From Planctomycetota bacterium (lineage in GTDB: Bacteria > Planctomycetota > Brocadiia > JAJRTI01), in assembly GCA_024278415.1 (NCBI GenBank), contig JAJRTI010000259.1:1-7672 (forward strand): DNA of 7,672 bases, read 5' to 3'. Position 1 is the first letter of the stretch, and every line of letters starts with the position of its first letter. Both the position numbers and the translations under genes were made by a program. Under the pieces are notes generated by a model. That model did not search any database, had not been told where the DNA came from, and saw only the letters and a program-made list of their open reading frames with translations. Positions 1 through 5,561 of this stretch are shown piece after piece.

Positions 1-215
1 CGACAGTGAATAGCCCAAGGCGTGAGCCTTGGGTAAGCAACAGGCAACGGCGCCAAAGCCTCGTAGAGGCGACAGTATGCCACGTTCGCACGGTACTGTC
101 GCCCCTTGCGGGGCTCTGTGAACGCCACGATCCGCGTTCCCAAGGCTTACGCCTTGGGCCCCCGGGCGGCCGTTGACCCCCGCCGCCTGGCTATTGACTG
201 CCGCGCCTACGGCGC
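1..215. repeat. Composite palindromic repeat element (left end cut by window)
   Basis: This gene-free stretch is almost entirely hairpins. Perfect stems are CCCAAGGC/GCCTTGGG at 14-21/26-33 (loop GTGA), GCCTC/GAGGC at 58-62/66-70, GCGACAGTA/TACTGTCGC at 69-77/94-102, GCCCC/GGGGC at 101-105/110-114, CCCAAGGC/GCCTTGGG again at 139-146/151-158 (loop TTAC), and GCGCC/GGCGC at 203-207/211-215. The outer parts, 1-15 and 189-203, are inverted repeats of each other with two mismatches, so the whole block can fold as a multi-branched structure. The right-hand GCGCC hairpin lies just outside that outer stem; a matching left one may lie beyond the window. It resembles the structured intergenic repeats common in planctomycete-type genomes. 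I see no coding sequence in it. Mobility and function are inferred, not shown. Confidence 0.7.
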
Positions 216-258
216 TGGAGAACGCTAAGTCAGCGCCATTGGGGCTCGTCCCCGTGTT

Positions 259-387
259 GCGATGATTACCGACTACTGGCAAACCCACTCTCACACCCTC
301 CTTCTTCTGGGCGCTCGGAGGGCCGAGCGCCCAGAAGAAGGAAATAACAGGAACGGAACGATCCCGAAAGTAGTCGGCAATCATCGC
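259..387. repeat. Nested palindromic element with central 20-bp hairpin
   Basis: The ends, 259-276 and 370-387, are an 18-bp inverted repeat with one mismatch (core GATGATTACCGACTAC against GTAGTCGGCAATCATC). Centred inside is a perfect 20-bp stem, 299-318 pairing with 323-342, closed by the four-base loop AGGG. The nesting of a terminal inverted repeat around a central hairpin resembles a small non-autonomous element (MITE or REP/BIME type) more than a simple terminator. It lies about 100 bp downstream of the stop of the radical SAM gene ending at 486. Neither side of the central hairpin has a T-run, so intrinsic termination is not supported, although the stem could still protect a mRNA 3' end. 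Confidence 0.65.
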
Positions 388-388
388 T

Positions 389-409
389 CCGCTGGGTCAA
401 GCCCAGCGG
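389..409. repeat. 8-bp hairpin adjoining the nested palindrome
   Basis: CCGCTGGG at 389-396 pairs perfectly with CCCAGCGG at 402-409 around the loop TCAAG. It begins two bases beyond the outer arm of the 259-387 palindrome, so it may belong to the same element or be a second unit next to it. The rest of 410-485, up to the stop of the radical SAM gene, holds only a weak GTGGC/GCCAC pairing and no recognisable gene. Confidence 0.5.
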
Positions 410-485
410 TGGCACAAGCCGAGTGGCCACAGGCGACTCAGCTCGCCCTTTGCTTGCGGCCGGTGGCAGCGTTAAATCTTCGGTG

Positions 486-1601
486 TCAGGTGTGGCGCAG
501 CCGTTCGGCAGCGGCAAGGGCTTCGTCGTAGGACACGAGCCGGCGGGCTCGCCTGACCGCGAGACGCAGCTTCGCCATCTCCCACAGCGCGCGCCAGTCG
601 TGGATCATGTGCGTGACCTCGGCCCAGCAGGGACGCATGCAGGAGCCACACTCCGCGATGAGTTTGTCACGCTCCTCCGCGAAGCCCGGCGAGCCGAAAC
701 GCTCCAGCACTTCCTCCGCGGAATAGTCGCGCTTGGCCTCGTAGTCGTGGCAGATCGCGAAGCGGCCGCGCGGATCAATGCTGAAGTACAGCGCGCCGGC
801 ATCGCATCGCCAATACTGGCCGCGCTCGGAGAGAAACTCTCTCGACTGCCGCAGGAACGGTGTGGAGTTCACGATGGGCGCGCCGCGGCGCTTAAGTTCG
901 AGCAGCTCATCGTACGCGGCCACGAGCGCTTCCCGCTGCTCAGGCGAGATCGCCATCTCTGGCGCGCAGCGCTCGAAGCGGTCGTGCTCGCCTTCCTCGG
1001 GCGCCAAGTGCACCGGCACGAAGCTGATGAAGTAGCCAACAGCCTTGGCGAACGCGACCATCTGCGGCAGCTCGCGCACGTTGTGGTGCGACACGACGCA
1101 ATTGATGAGCAGCACGTTGCCGCGGCGTGGCAACGCGGCCGACAGCTTGCACAAGTTTTCTACGACCTTGGGCCAGATGCCCGGCGCGTTGCAGACCTCG
1201 GCTTGCTTGTCCGGGTCCAGGGTGTCGAGCGACACGGACACCTCGTCGAGCCCAGCCTCGGCCGCGCGCTGGATTTGCTCGTCGGTCAGCGCGTACGCGT
1301 TGGTCAGCACGCGCACCATCATGCCGCGGCGCTTGAGCGCGGCCACGATCTCCGGCAGATCCTCGCGCACGAACGGCTCCGCGCCGCCGATACTCACGCT
1401 GATCGTGCCGAGGCGGCGCAGCACGTCCGCGATCTCGCCCACCCGCTCGACCGACACCTCCGCGGTCTGGTCGGCCTCGCGCCAGATGTTGCACATGCGG
1501 CACCGCAAGTTGCACCGATGGGTCACCGCGAAGTGGGCGTAGATCGGCACGCGATTGCCGACCAGGCAGCGGGCGATGTTGAAGAAGGCGCGGAAAGACA
1601 C
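486..1601 (-). CDS. Radical SAM protein with SPASM/twitch-like C-terminal cysteine cluster
   Basis: A 371-residue cytosolic radical SAM enzyme. The CxxxCxxC motif that binds the SAM-cleaving 4Fe-4S cluster is C30-C34-C37 (context THRCNLRCRMCNIW). It is followed by the GGEP-like stretch SIGGAEPF at about 71-78, which in this family contacts SAM. The C-terminal part carries C266, C284 and the C318-GS-C321-MRP-C325 group, the arrangement expected of a SPASM/twitch domain holding an auxiliary Fe-S cluster. Such enzymes modify peptides, lipids or small molecules; the substrate cannot be read here, and no precursor-peptide gene is visible. The start is a GTG at 1601: the frame is open to a stop at 1659-1661 with no ATG between, and no clear Shine-Dalgarno is seen. 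The next gene upstream in transcription order is a B12-type radical SAM enzyme, 177 bp away across a heptamer repeat. Family assignment is firm; exact start and function are not. Confidence 0.9.
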   Translation of the reverse strand: MSFRAFFNIARCLVGNRVPIYAHFAVTHRCNLRCRMCNIWREADQTAEVSVERVGEIADVLRRLGTISVSIGGAEPFVREDLPEIVAALKRRGMMVRVLTNAYALTDEQIQRAAEAGLDEVSVSLDTLDPDKQAEVCNAPGIWPKVVENLCKLSAALPRRGNVLLINCVVSHHNVRELPQMVAFAKAVGYFISFVPVHLAPEEGEHDRFERCAPEMAISPEQREALVAAYDELLELKRRGAPIVNSTPFLRQSREFLSERGQYWRCDAGALYFSIDPRGRFAICHDYEAKRDYSAEEVLERFGSPGFAEERDKLIAECGSCMRPCWAEVTHMIHDWRALWEMAKLRLAVRRARRLVSYDEALAAAERLRHT

Positions 1602-1665
1602 AGTTGCGAATGGCGGCCAGGGTGAATGAGGAGGCGGAGGCGTGTGGCGTAGCGCGTATTACGCA

Positions 1666-1797
1666 GTAAAACGTAAAGACGTAAAACGCAAGCAGAGATC
1701 CCCCGCCGTCTCCGCTTACGCTTTACGCTTTACGCTTTACGCTTTACGCTTTACGTTTTACGCTTTACGCTTTACGTTTTACGTTTTACGTTTGACC
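1666..1797. repeat. Heptamer tandem repeat (C/T)TTTACG with an inverted copy
   Basis: Ten full heptamers run without interruption from 1721 to 1790: CTTTACG five times, then TTTTACG, CTTTACG twice and TTTTACG twice. A six-base partial unit (1715-1720) precedes them and the degenerate unit TTTGACC (1791-1797) follows. The same motif occurs inverted at 1666-1689 (GTAAAACGTAAA, then ACGTAAAACG), so the two blocks can pair across about 30-60 bases. The array fills most of the gap between the two radical SAM genes and runs into the 3' end of the B12 radical SAM gene. Such 7-mer arrays arise by slippage; a termination or spacer role is possible but not shown. Confidence 0.9.
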
Positions 1798-3215
1798 TTG
1801 GTGACAAAGAACAGATGCCACACCAGCTTGAACGCCTTGAGGTAGCGCCACAAGTCCCGTGGACTGCGGATGGACCTCAAGTGGCGCCAAAGCGTGGTGG
1901 GCCGGAAGTAAAACCGGCGGTGGAACTTTCGGTGCAGGGATAGGAGCTGCTGCTCAGTCATGCCGTTGGGGATGAACGACGGCTGCCAGTACGACTTGTC
2001 CTTCAGATCGTCGGACGCCAACCGGCCGTACTGCTCGTACTTGCCGTACTGTTCGGTGCCGACCATGGGGGTGTTGATCTGCACGGTCACGTCCTTCAGC
2101 GGCAGCGAGCAGGCAAAGTCGATGGTTTCGTTGATCGTCTCGGGCGTGTCGACCAAGTGGCCCACCATGAAAAACGCCTTGGGTTGCATGCCCACCTCCG
2201 CGGCCCACGTTGCGGCGTTGCGCACCTGCTCCTTGGTCACGTTCTTCTTGATGAACTTCAGCACCTCGTCGTTGCCGCTCTCCACGCCGAGGCGAATGCG
2301 CCAGCACCCGGCGCGGTGCATGAGCGCCAGCAGCGGCTTGGTGACCTTGTCCGCGCGCGCGGTGCAAGTCCAACTGAACTTCAGCCCGCGGTCGAGGATG
2401 ATCTCGCAGAAGCGTTCGACGCGCTCTGGGTGGACCGTGAACGTGCTATCGACAAATGCAATATCCTTGGCGCCGTAGTCCTTGAGCACCATCTCGACCT
2501 CGTCCATCGCGCGCTCCGGGCTCATGGCCCGGTAGCGCTTGCCCATCGCGGACTTGTCACAAAAGATGCACTGGTAGGGGCAGCCGCGCGCCGTGATCAT
2601 GGCGAACTTGGGCAAGCCGTGCTCGTCGTTGGGCTGGGGCACGTACAGCTCGTTCTTGAGCAGATGCCGCGCGGGGAACGGCAGCGCGTCGAGGTCGTCG
2701 ATGGGGGGCCGCGGCTCGTTTTTCACCAAGCGGCCGTTCTCCCGGTATGCAATGCCCTGGATTTGCGGCCAGCGGCTGCGGTCGTGGATCGCATCGAGCA
2801 GCTCCGGGAACGTGATCTCGCCCTCGTGCCGCACGCCCACGTCGAAGCACTCGCGCTCCATGCAGTGATCCGGAAACGAACTCATGTGCGGGCCGCCGAT
2901 GACGACCGGCATGTCCGGCCACTTCTCCTTCACGCGCGCGCCCAGCGCCTCCGCGTTGTGGAAGAAGTTCGTGGTCGACGTGATGCCCACCACGTGCGCG
3001 CCGAACTCCTCGATGCGCCCGAGCGTCTGCTGAAAGTCGATGCGCTCGACCGGCGCGTCGAGGATGCTGACGCGATGGCCCTTCTGCTCCAGGACCGCCG
3101 CGAGGTACGCGATGCCCAGCGGCGGGGAGTTGAAGAAGAGATTCGCGATTACCGGCCCAATGCCCCCCGTGCGTTCGTCGGACAAAATGGGCGGGTTGAT
3201 GAGGATGACGTTCAT
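1779..3215 (-). CDS. B12-binding-domain radical SAM protein
   Basis: A 478-residue protein of the cobalamin-binding-domain plus radical SAM superfamily. Residues 1-145 form the Rossmann-like B12-binding domain: MNVILINPP, PPLGIAYLAAVLEQKGH, VVGITSTT, VIGGPHMSS and RHEGEITFPELL are typical family motifs. It lacks a DxHxxG lower-ligand motif, which is common in this group. The radical SAM domain starts at ITARGCPYQCIFC with C212, C216 and C219, followed by DIAFVDSTFT and LGVESGNDEVL. The C-terminus (RRFYFRP onward) is the basic helical tail seen in BchE-like proteins. Relatives perform methylations and cyclisations in lipid, pigment and natural-product synthesis; this substrate is unknown. I chose the ATG at 3215 because the family begins with this MNVILINPP; in-frame starts at 3257 (ATG) and 3284 (GTG) would add 14 or 23 unconserved residues. 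No strong Shine-Dalgarno precedes 3215. The last codons (KRKT) and the TAA lie inside the heptamer repeat. Confidence 0.92.
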   Translation of the reverse strand: MNVILINPPILSDERTGGIGPVIANLFFNSPPLGIAYLAAVLEQKGHRVSILDAPVERIDFQQTLGRIEEFGAHVVGITSTTNFFHNAEALGARVKEKWPDMPVVIGGPHMSSFPDHCMERECFDVGVRHEGEITFPELLDAIHDRSRWPQIQGIAYRENGRLVKNEPRPPIDDLDALPFPARHLLKNELYVPQPNDEHGLPKFAMITARGCPYQCIFCDKSAMGKRYRAMSPERAMDEVEMVLKDYGAKDIAFVDSTFTVHPERVERFCEIILDRGLKFSWTCTARADKVTKPLLALMHRAGCWRIRLGVESGNDEVLKFIKKNVTKEQVRNAATWAAEVGMQPKAFFMVGHLVDTPETINETIDFACSLPLKDVTVQINTPMVGTEQYGKYEQYGRLASDDLKDKSYWQPSFIPNGMTEQQLLSLHRKFHRRFYFRPTTLWRHLRSIRSPRDLWRYLKAFKLVWHLFFVTKVKRKT

Positions 3216-3298
3216 CGATGGCTGCGATCTTGAGAGGTTGTGCGGTTCCGGGGGCATCCGCAGTACAGCGGATTGCACCTCCACTACCCCCGCACCCC

Positions 3299-3865
3299 CT
3301 ACTCAAACACCTCCCGCACCGGCAGAGACCAGCCAGGGACCACGTCGCGGCCCTCAAGCGTATCCTCTTCGCTCAGCACCTCCACGTCAGTCCTGGACCG
3401 ATACACACAGACGACCCGTTCCTGCGGATTTACAACGATAACCATGCGCGTGCCTGCATCGAGCCAGGCCAGGACCTTTGCCTCTACGTCCGCGTAGAGG
3501 TCACTGGGGGAAACGACCTCCACCGCCAAGTCCGGCGCCCCCGGCCAAAAGCCCTTCGTGTCGACGGCCTCGCCGAGACGTTCCTGCCGGACGAATGCAA
3601 CGTCTGGCGCCCGGACGGTGTCGGGGTCTTCCTCAAGCTTGAACCCTGTCTCAGCGGCATAGATGCGCCCGAGACCATTCGCCATGATGTATTGACCAAG
3701 GGGAATGGCCAGATTCATGACAACGGAACCATGCACGTGCCCGGCTGCCGCCATAGTCCTCAGTTCTCCCTTCACAAGCTCATAGCGCAAGCCTTTGCCG
3801 CGTGGCATTCGCAGCAGATCCTCTGCGCGGGTGGGTTGAGCAGTCGTGAGTGTAGCGGCAGTCAT
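3299..3865 (-). CDS. Uma2 family (DUF820-type) putative restriction endonuclease
   Basis: A 188-residue member of the Uma2 family, a PD-(D/E)XK nuclease fold, at the family's usual length. N-terminal landmarks are the TRAEDLLRMP and LRYELVKGEL strand-turn motif (about 12-36) and GHVHGSVVMNLA (42-53). The core ETGFKL, APDVAFVRQERL (D88), then PDLAVEVVSPSD (D112, E116) and the lysine K130 in DVEAKVLAWLDAGT are the expected acidic and lysine active-site residues. The protein therefore looks catalytically intact. Uma2 genes are highly multiplied in Cyanobacteria, Chloroflexota and Planctomycetota, and their biological role is unsettled; no methylase partner is nearby, so a classical restriction system is not indicated. 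The start is the ATG at 3865, with GGAGG seven bases upstream, rather than an in-frame GTG-type start 10 codons earlier. It ends 83 bp before the B12 radical SAM start. Confidence 0.9.
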   Translation of the reverse strand: MTAATLTTAQPTRAEDLLRMPRGKGLRYELVKGELRTMAAAGHVHGSVVMNLAIPLGQYIMANGLGRIYAAETGFKLEEDPDTVRAPDVAFVRQERLGEAVDTKGFWPGAPDLAVEVVSPSDLYADVEAKVLAWLDAGTRMVIVVNPQERVVCVYRSRTDVEVLSEEDTLEGRDVVPGWSLPVREVFE

Positions 3866-3872
3866 CTTTCGG

Positions 3873-3879
3873 CCTCCAG
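3873..3879 (-). promoter_or_regulatory. Shine-Dalgarno that fixes the Uma2 start
   Basis: On the minus strand CTGGAGG ends seven bases before the ATG at 3865. It supports that ATG over the upstream in-frame start at 3895 and is the clearest ribosome binding site in the window. Confidence 0.75.
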
Positions 3880-3942
3880 CACGAGCCAAAGCCAACTAGT
3901 CCCTCGCCCCCACGCGCACAAGCGCGGACTCGACGAAACCAG

Positions 3943-3948
3943 ATTATC
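3943..3948 (-). promoter_or_regulatory. Candidate extended -10 element for the Uma2 gene
   Basis: The minus strand reads TGTGATAAT here: the hexamer GATAAT preceded by TG in the extended -10 position. The best -35-like sequence is a poor TTGCGG only 15 bases further upstream. Transcription would start near 3936, about 70 bases before the Uma2 start codon. It is the only AT-rich spot in the gap between the two genes. The call rests on consensus matching alone. Confidence 0.25.
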
Positions 3949-4002
3949 ACAACCCGCGCGCCGCCGCAAGGAGACAGCCGACACTCCGCCAGCTCGCCGC
4001 GC

Positions 4003-4078
4003 GTTCGGAGTTCCGTCCGCCGTACGGCGGACGGTCCGCCTCTGCCGGACCAGACCGCCTAAAGGCGGGACTCCGAAC
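4003..4078. repeat. 76-nt cloverleaf-like palindromic repeat
   Basis: The arms GTTCGGAGT (4003-4011) and ACTCCGAAC (4070-4078) are a perfect 9-bp inverted repeat. Three hairpins sit between them: a perfect 22-nt palindrome at 4013-4034 centred on CCGTACGG, a 5-bp stem GTCCG/CGGAC at 4034-4038/4046-4050, and CCGCCT/AGGCGG at 4055-4060/4063-4068. The whole folds as a closed four-way junction. From memory, similar GTTCGGAGT...CCGCC...GGCGG repeats are dispersed in Verrucomicrobia-type genomes, but I have not checked this. It overlaps the 3' end of the TIM-barrel gene, supplying its last codons and stop. It is not a tRNA, because it lacks a T-loop. Confidence 0.8.
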
Positions 4079-4853
4079 CACCAAGCTCCCGCACCATCTC
4101 CGCGTCCTCCTTGGCCATGGCCGGGTTGTCGCCGGTGTGCATGCCCACGCACACTGCGTCGGTGGCCTTGATGTTGGCGAACGCAAACTCGAACGACTCC
4201 CGCGGGTTGCGCCGGCCCGCGCCCATGATCTTGTACCCAATGCAGGGCTTGTCAATCTGCTGAATCGCCTCGACTGCCTTCGCCGGGTCGGCCGGGTCGA
4301 ACTTTAGGCCCTTGCCCTGGTGCACGGTGCCGCAGTCGTAGAAGCAGACCATGAAGAAGTCGATCGGGAGCCCCATCTCGTAGAGCTTCAGGTGCACCTC
4401 CGGCGCGTGCGCGGCCACGCCGGCCGGGATGCCGTGGCTGTGGATGTGGTCGAGCAGTTGCTCAATGCGGGCGAAGTCGCCGGCCTTGTAGTAGCGCTCC
4501 GTGATGCCGCCATGCAGGAAATGGGCGACCGCGCCGTTGGCGACCGACTTGTCGATGTTGCCCTCCTCGGTCGGGTGCAAGCCGCCGGTCTGCGCGATCC
4601 ACTGGAGCTGGCCGCCGTCGTTGCGGAACTCGCGCAGCAGGCGCCAGACGTGCGCGTCGACGCGGAGGATGCACGTGTTGATGCCCGCGTCTTGGCACTC
4701 GAAGAGCGTCCGCTTGATACGGTCGACCGTGTGGTAGTCCAGCATCTCCAGGTCGCGCTCAGGGGTCTGGTGCGAGAAGCCGCTGAAGGGGTTGCCGCCG
4801 ATGATAAGGCGGGTCACGTCGAGGTCGCCGAGCTTGATGGTGGGCAGGAGCAT
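4059..4853 (-). CDS. TIM-barrel protein resembling aldo/keto reductases, function unknown
   Basis: A 264-residue cytosolic protein. It opens with LPTIKLGDLDVTRLIIGGNPFSGFSH, the beta-strand and GGNPF loop that begin aldo/keto-reductase-like barrels. Alternating strand and helix segments follow: GINTCILRVDAHVWRLL (58-74), QLQWIAQTGG (82-91), GIPAGVAAHAPEVHLKLYEMGLPIDFFMVCFYD (about 139-171), KPCIGYKIMGAGR (206-218) and DAVCVGMHTGDNP (232-244). I cannot place the complete Asp-Tyr-Lys-His tetrad of classical aldo/keto reductases, so a redox role is uncertain; it may be one of the uncharacterised homologues common in planctomycete-type genomes. No signal peptide is seen. The ATG at 4853 has GAAGG (4861-4865) seven bases upstream. 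The last five residues (SESRL) and the TAG are encoded by the 76-nt repeat at 4003-4078, so the native C-terminus may have been replaced, though the preceding helix (AEMVRELGG) looks complete. Confidence 0.8.
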   Translation of the reverse strand: MLLPTIKLGDLDVTRLIIGGNPFSGFSHQTPERDLEMLDYHTVDRIKRTLFECQDAGINTCILRVDAHVWRLLREFRNDGGQLQWIAQTGGLHPTEEGNIDKSVANGAVAHFLHGGITERYYKAGDFARIEQLLDHIHSHGIPAGVAAHAPEVHLKLYEMGLPIDFFMVCFYDCGTVHQGKGLKFDPADPAKAVEAIQQIDKPCIGYKIMGAGRRNPRESFEFAFANIKATDAVCVGMHTGDNPAMAKEDAEMVRELGGSESRL

Positions 4854-4860
4854 GCGTAAG

Positions 4861-4865
4861 CCTTC
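4861..4865 (-). promoter_or_regulatory. Ribosome binding site of the TIM-barrel gene
   Basis: GAAGG on the minus strand sits seven bases before the ATG at 4853. It is a moderate Shine-Dalgarno match with good spacing and supports that start. Confidence 0.5.
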
Positions 4866-4963
4866 GTCAAAAGTGGCGGGGCAGGTGGGTTGGAGGGGGG
4901 CAGGAGTCCACTCTCCACACTTGACAACATCTTCCTCATCTTGTCCAGCTTCCGCGCCAAGGC

Positions 4964-5131
4964 CTAGTCATCGAGCGCGGTTCGCTCCGGTCGTCTCACC
5001 CCCTGGAACTCGCCGTTGCGACCACTATATCCAGACCCCTTCGCCATGTCCACCTTACGTTGGTCACTCCAGATTCGCGCTCGGCAGTGGCAGATGGCGC
5101 CGCTGAATTCGACTCGGGTGGATCTTGCCAT
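4964..5131 (-). pseudogene. Possible N-terminal remnant of a RAYT (IS200-like Y1 transposase)
   Basis: From the ATG at 5131 the translation begins MARSTRVEFSGAICHC, which closely resembles the usual opening of REP-associated tyrosine transposases (MAR-x-R-x-E-[FY]-x-G-A-[IV]-Y-H-V). Intact members go on through a Y1 domain with HUH and catalytic tyrosine motifs over roughly 200-300 residues. Here the match stops after about 16 codons (near 5084), and the frame ends at a TAG at 4964-4966 after unrelated sequence. The expected tyrosine after GAI is a cysteine. No further transposase sequence is visible downstream. RAYTs mobilise palindromic REP-type repeats, which fits the hairpin elements nearby, but the short match may be chance. 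Confidence 0.4.
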
Positions 5132-5245
5132 GCCACACACAGTACGGCAGGCACTACCCCAATCCGTCAAGTGTCGAGAGTTGCCCCCCCTCCCTTGCCC
5201 GGTCTCCGCGCCTTGGCAGGTCAACACCGCTAGCTTGCCTGGATA

Positions 5246-5261
5246 AGGCCGTCAACGGCCT
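5246..5261. repeat. Small hairpin AGGCCG-TCAA-CGGCCT
   Basis: A perfect 6-bp GC-rich stem with a four-base loop lies about 300 bp downstream of the WD40 stop. There is no adjacent T-run on either strand, so it is not a convincing terminator. Confidence 0.35.
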
Positions 5262-5390
5262 ATGTCGTATGGCGTCCCCGCAACTCCGCTGGGCCGTGAG
5301 ATTGCGGCGCGGCTCGGGTACCAGAGTGGCCGCAGCGTACGCGCAGCTTGCCGGCGGGTGTGGTCGCCCGCAACCCAATTGGGCTTTCTG

Positions 5391-5451
5391 ATTCCGTTGC
5401 CGTCCAATCCCGTTGCCAGTCTTCTTCGGTTTCCCGCTGGGGCAACGGAAT
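5391..5451. repeat. 11-bp inverted repeat with an internal direct copy
   Basis: ATTCCGTTGCC (5391-5401) is perfectly inverted as GGCAACGGAAT (5441-5451). A further direct copy, TCCCGTTGCC at 5408-5417, lies inside and could pair with the right arm instead. The structure starts about 110 bp downstream of the WD40 stop and could act as a 3'-end hairpin, though a T-run is lacking. It may equally be a remnant of a small repeat element. Confidence 0.45.
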
Positions 5452-5561
5452 ACGGCTTTCCTGTCATGACCTGTTGTCTGGCCCACGCTTGTAGTGGCGA
5501 CCGTAATGGCACCCTCTGATCCAATGACGAATTGGCGCACGAAGACGCGGCAGCTCTGCAT

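Larger units (their letters stand above)
4862..5561. other. 700-bp intergenic region without a convincing intact gene
   Basis: Between the stop of the WD40 gene and the start of the TIM-barrel gene, neither strand carries an intact recognisable gene. Short open frames exist on both strands, including one of 135 codons on the minus strand at 5154-5561, but none resembles a known family. What can be seen is a possible transposase remnant near 5084-5131, a small hairpin at 5246-5261, the palindrome CCCAATTGGG at 5374-5383, and an inverted repeat at 5391-5451. No clear promoter for the TIM-barrel gene is visible; TTGTCA on the minus strand near 4921-4926 has no -10 partner. Confidence 0.6.

Noticed and set aside
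299..342. Rho-independent terminator for the radical SAM gene
   Set aside because: The 20-bp stem is strong but there is no T-run on the minus strand after it, and it is nested in a larger inverted repeat.
262..531. Short open frames on both strands reading LLLGAR...ERPEEG
   Set aside because: The similar peptides on both strands come from the 20-bp palindrome at 299-342; no gene is supported.
423..1625. 400-codon open frame on the plus strand
   Set aside because: It is antisense to the radical SAM gene, which has clear cluster-binding cysteines. The plus translation is rich in His, Arg and Ala, as expected of the opposite strand of GC-rich coding DNA.
1715..1797. CRISPR-like array
   Set aside because: The units are 7 bp and directly abutting with no spacers, so it is a simple tandem repeat.
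1642..1845. 67-codon plus-strand frame with a repeating YALRFTF peptide
   Set aside because: The heptad peptide is just the heptamer DNA repeat translated; the frame overlaps the B12 radical SAM 3' end and has no other support.
2157..3233. 358-codon open frame on the plus strand
   Set aside because: It is the mirror of the B12 radical SAM gene and has no recognisable motif.
4003..4081. tRNA-like cloverleaf followed by CCA
   Set aside because: Length and branching resemble a tRNA, but there is no T-loop consensus (GGTTCRA) or D-loop GG, the first hairpin is a 22-nt perfect palindrome without an anticodon-type loop, and the stems do not match tRNA lengths.
4921..4949. Plus-strand promoter starting with TTGACA at 4921
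   Set aside because: Seventeen bases later the sequence is TCCAGC, not a -10 element, and no plus-strand gene follows.
5154..5561. 135-codon minus-strand frame directly after the WD40 gene
   Set aside because: There is no recognisable domain, the composition is low-information, and it overlaps other equally open frames and inverted repeats.
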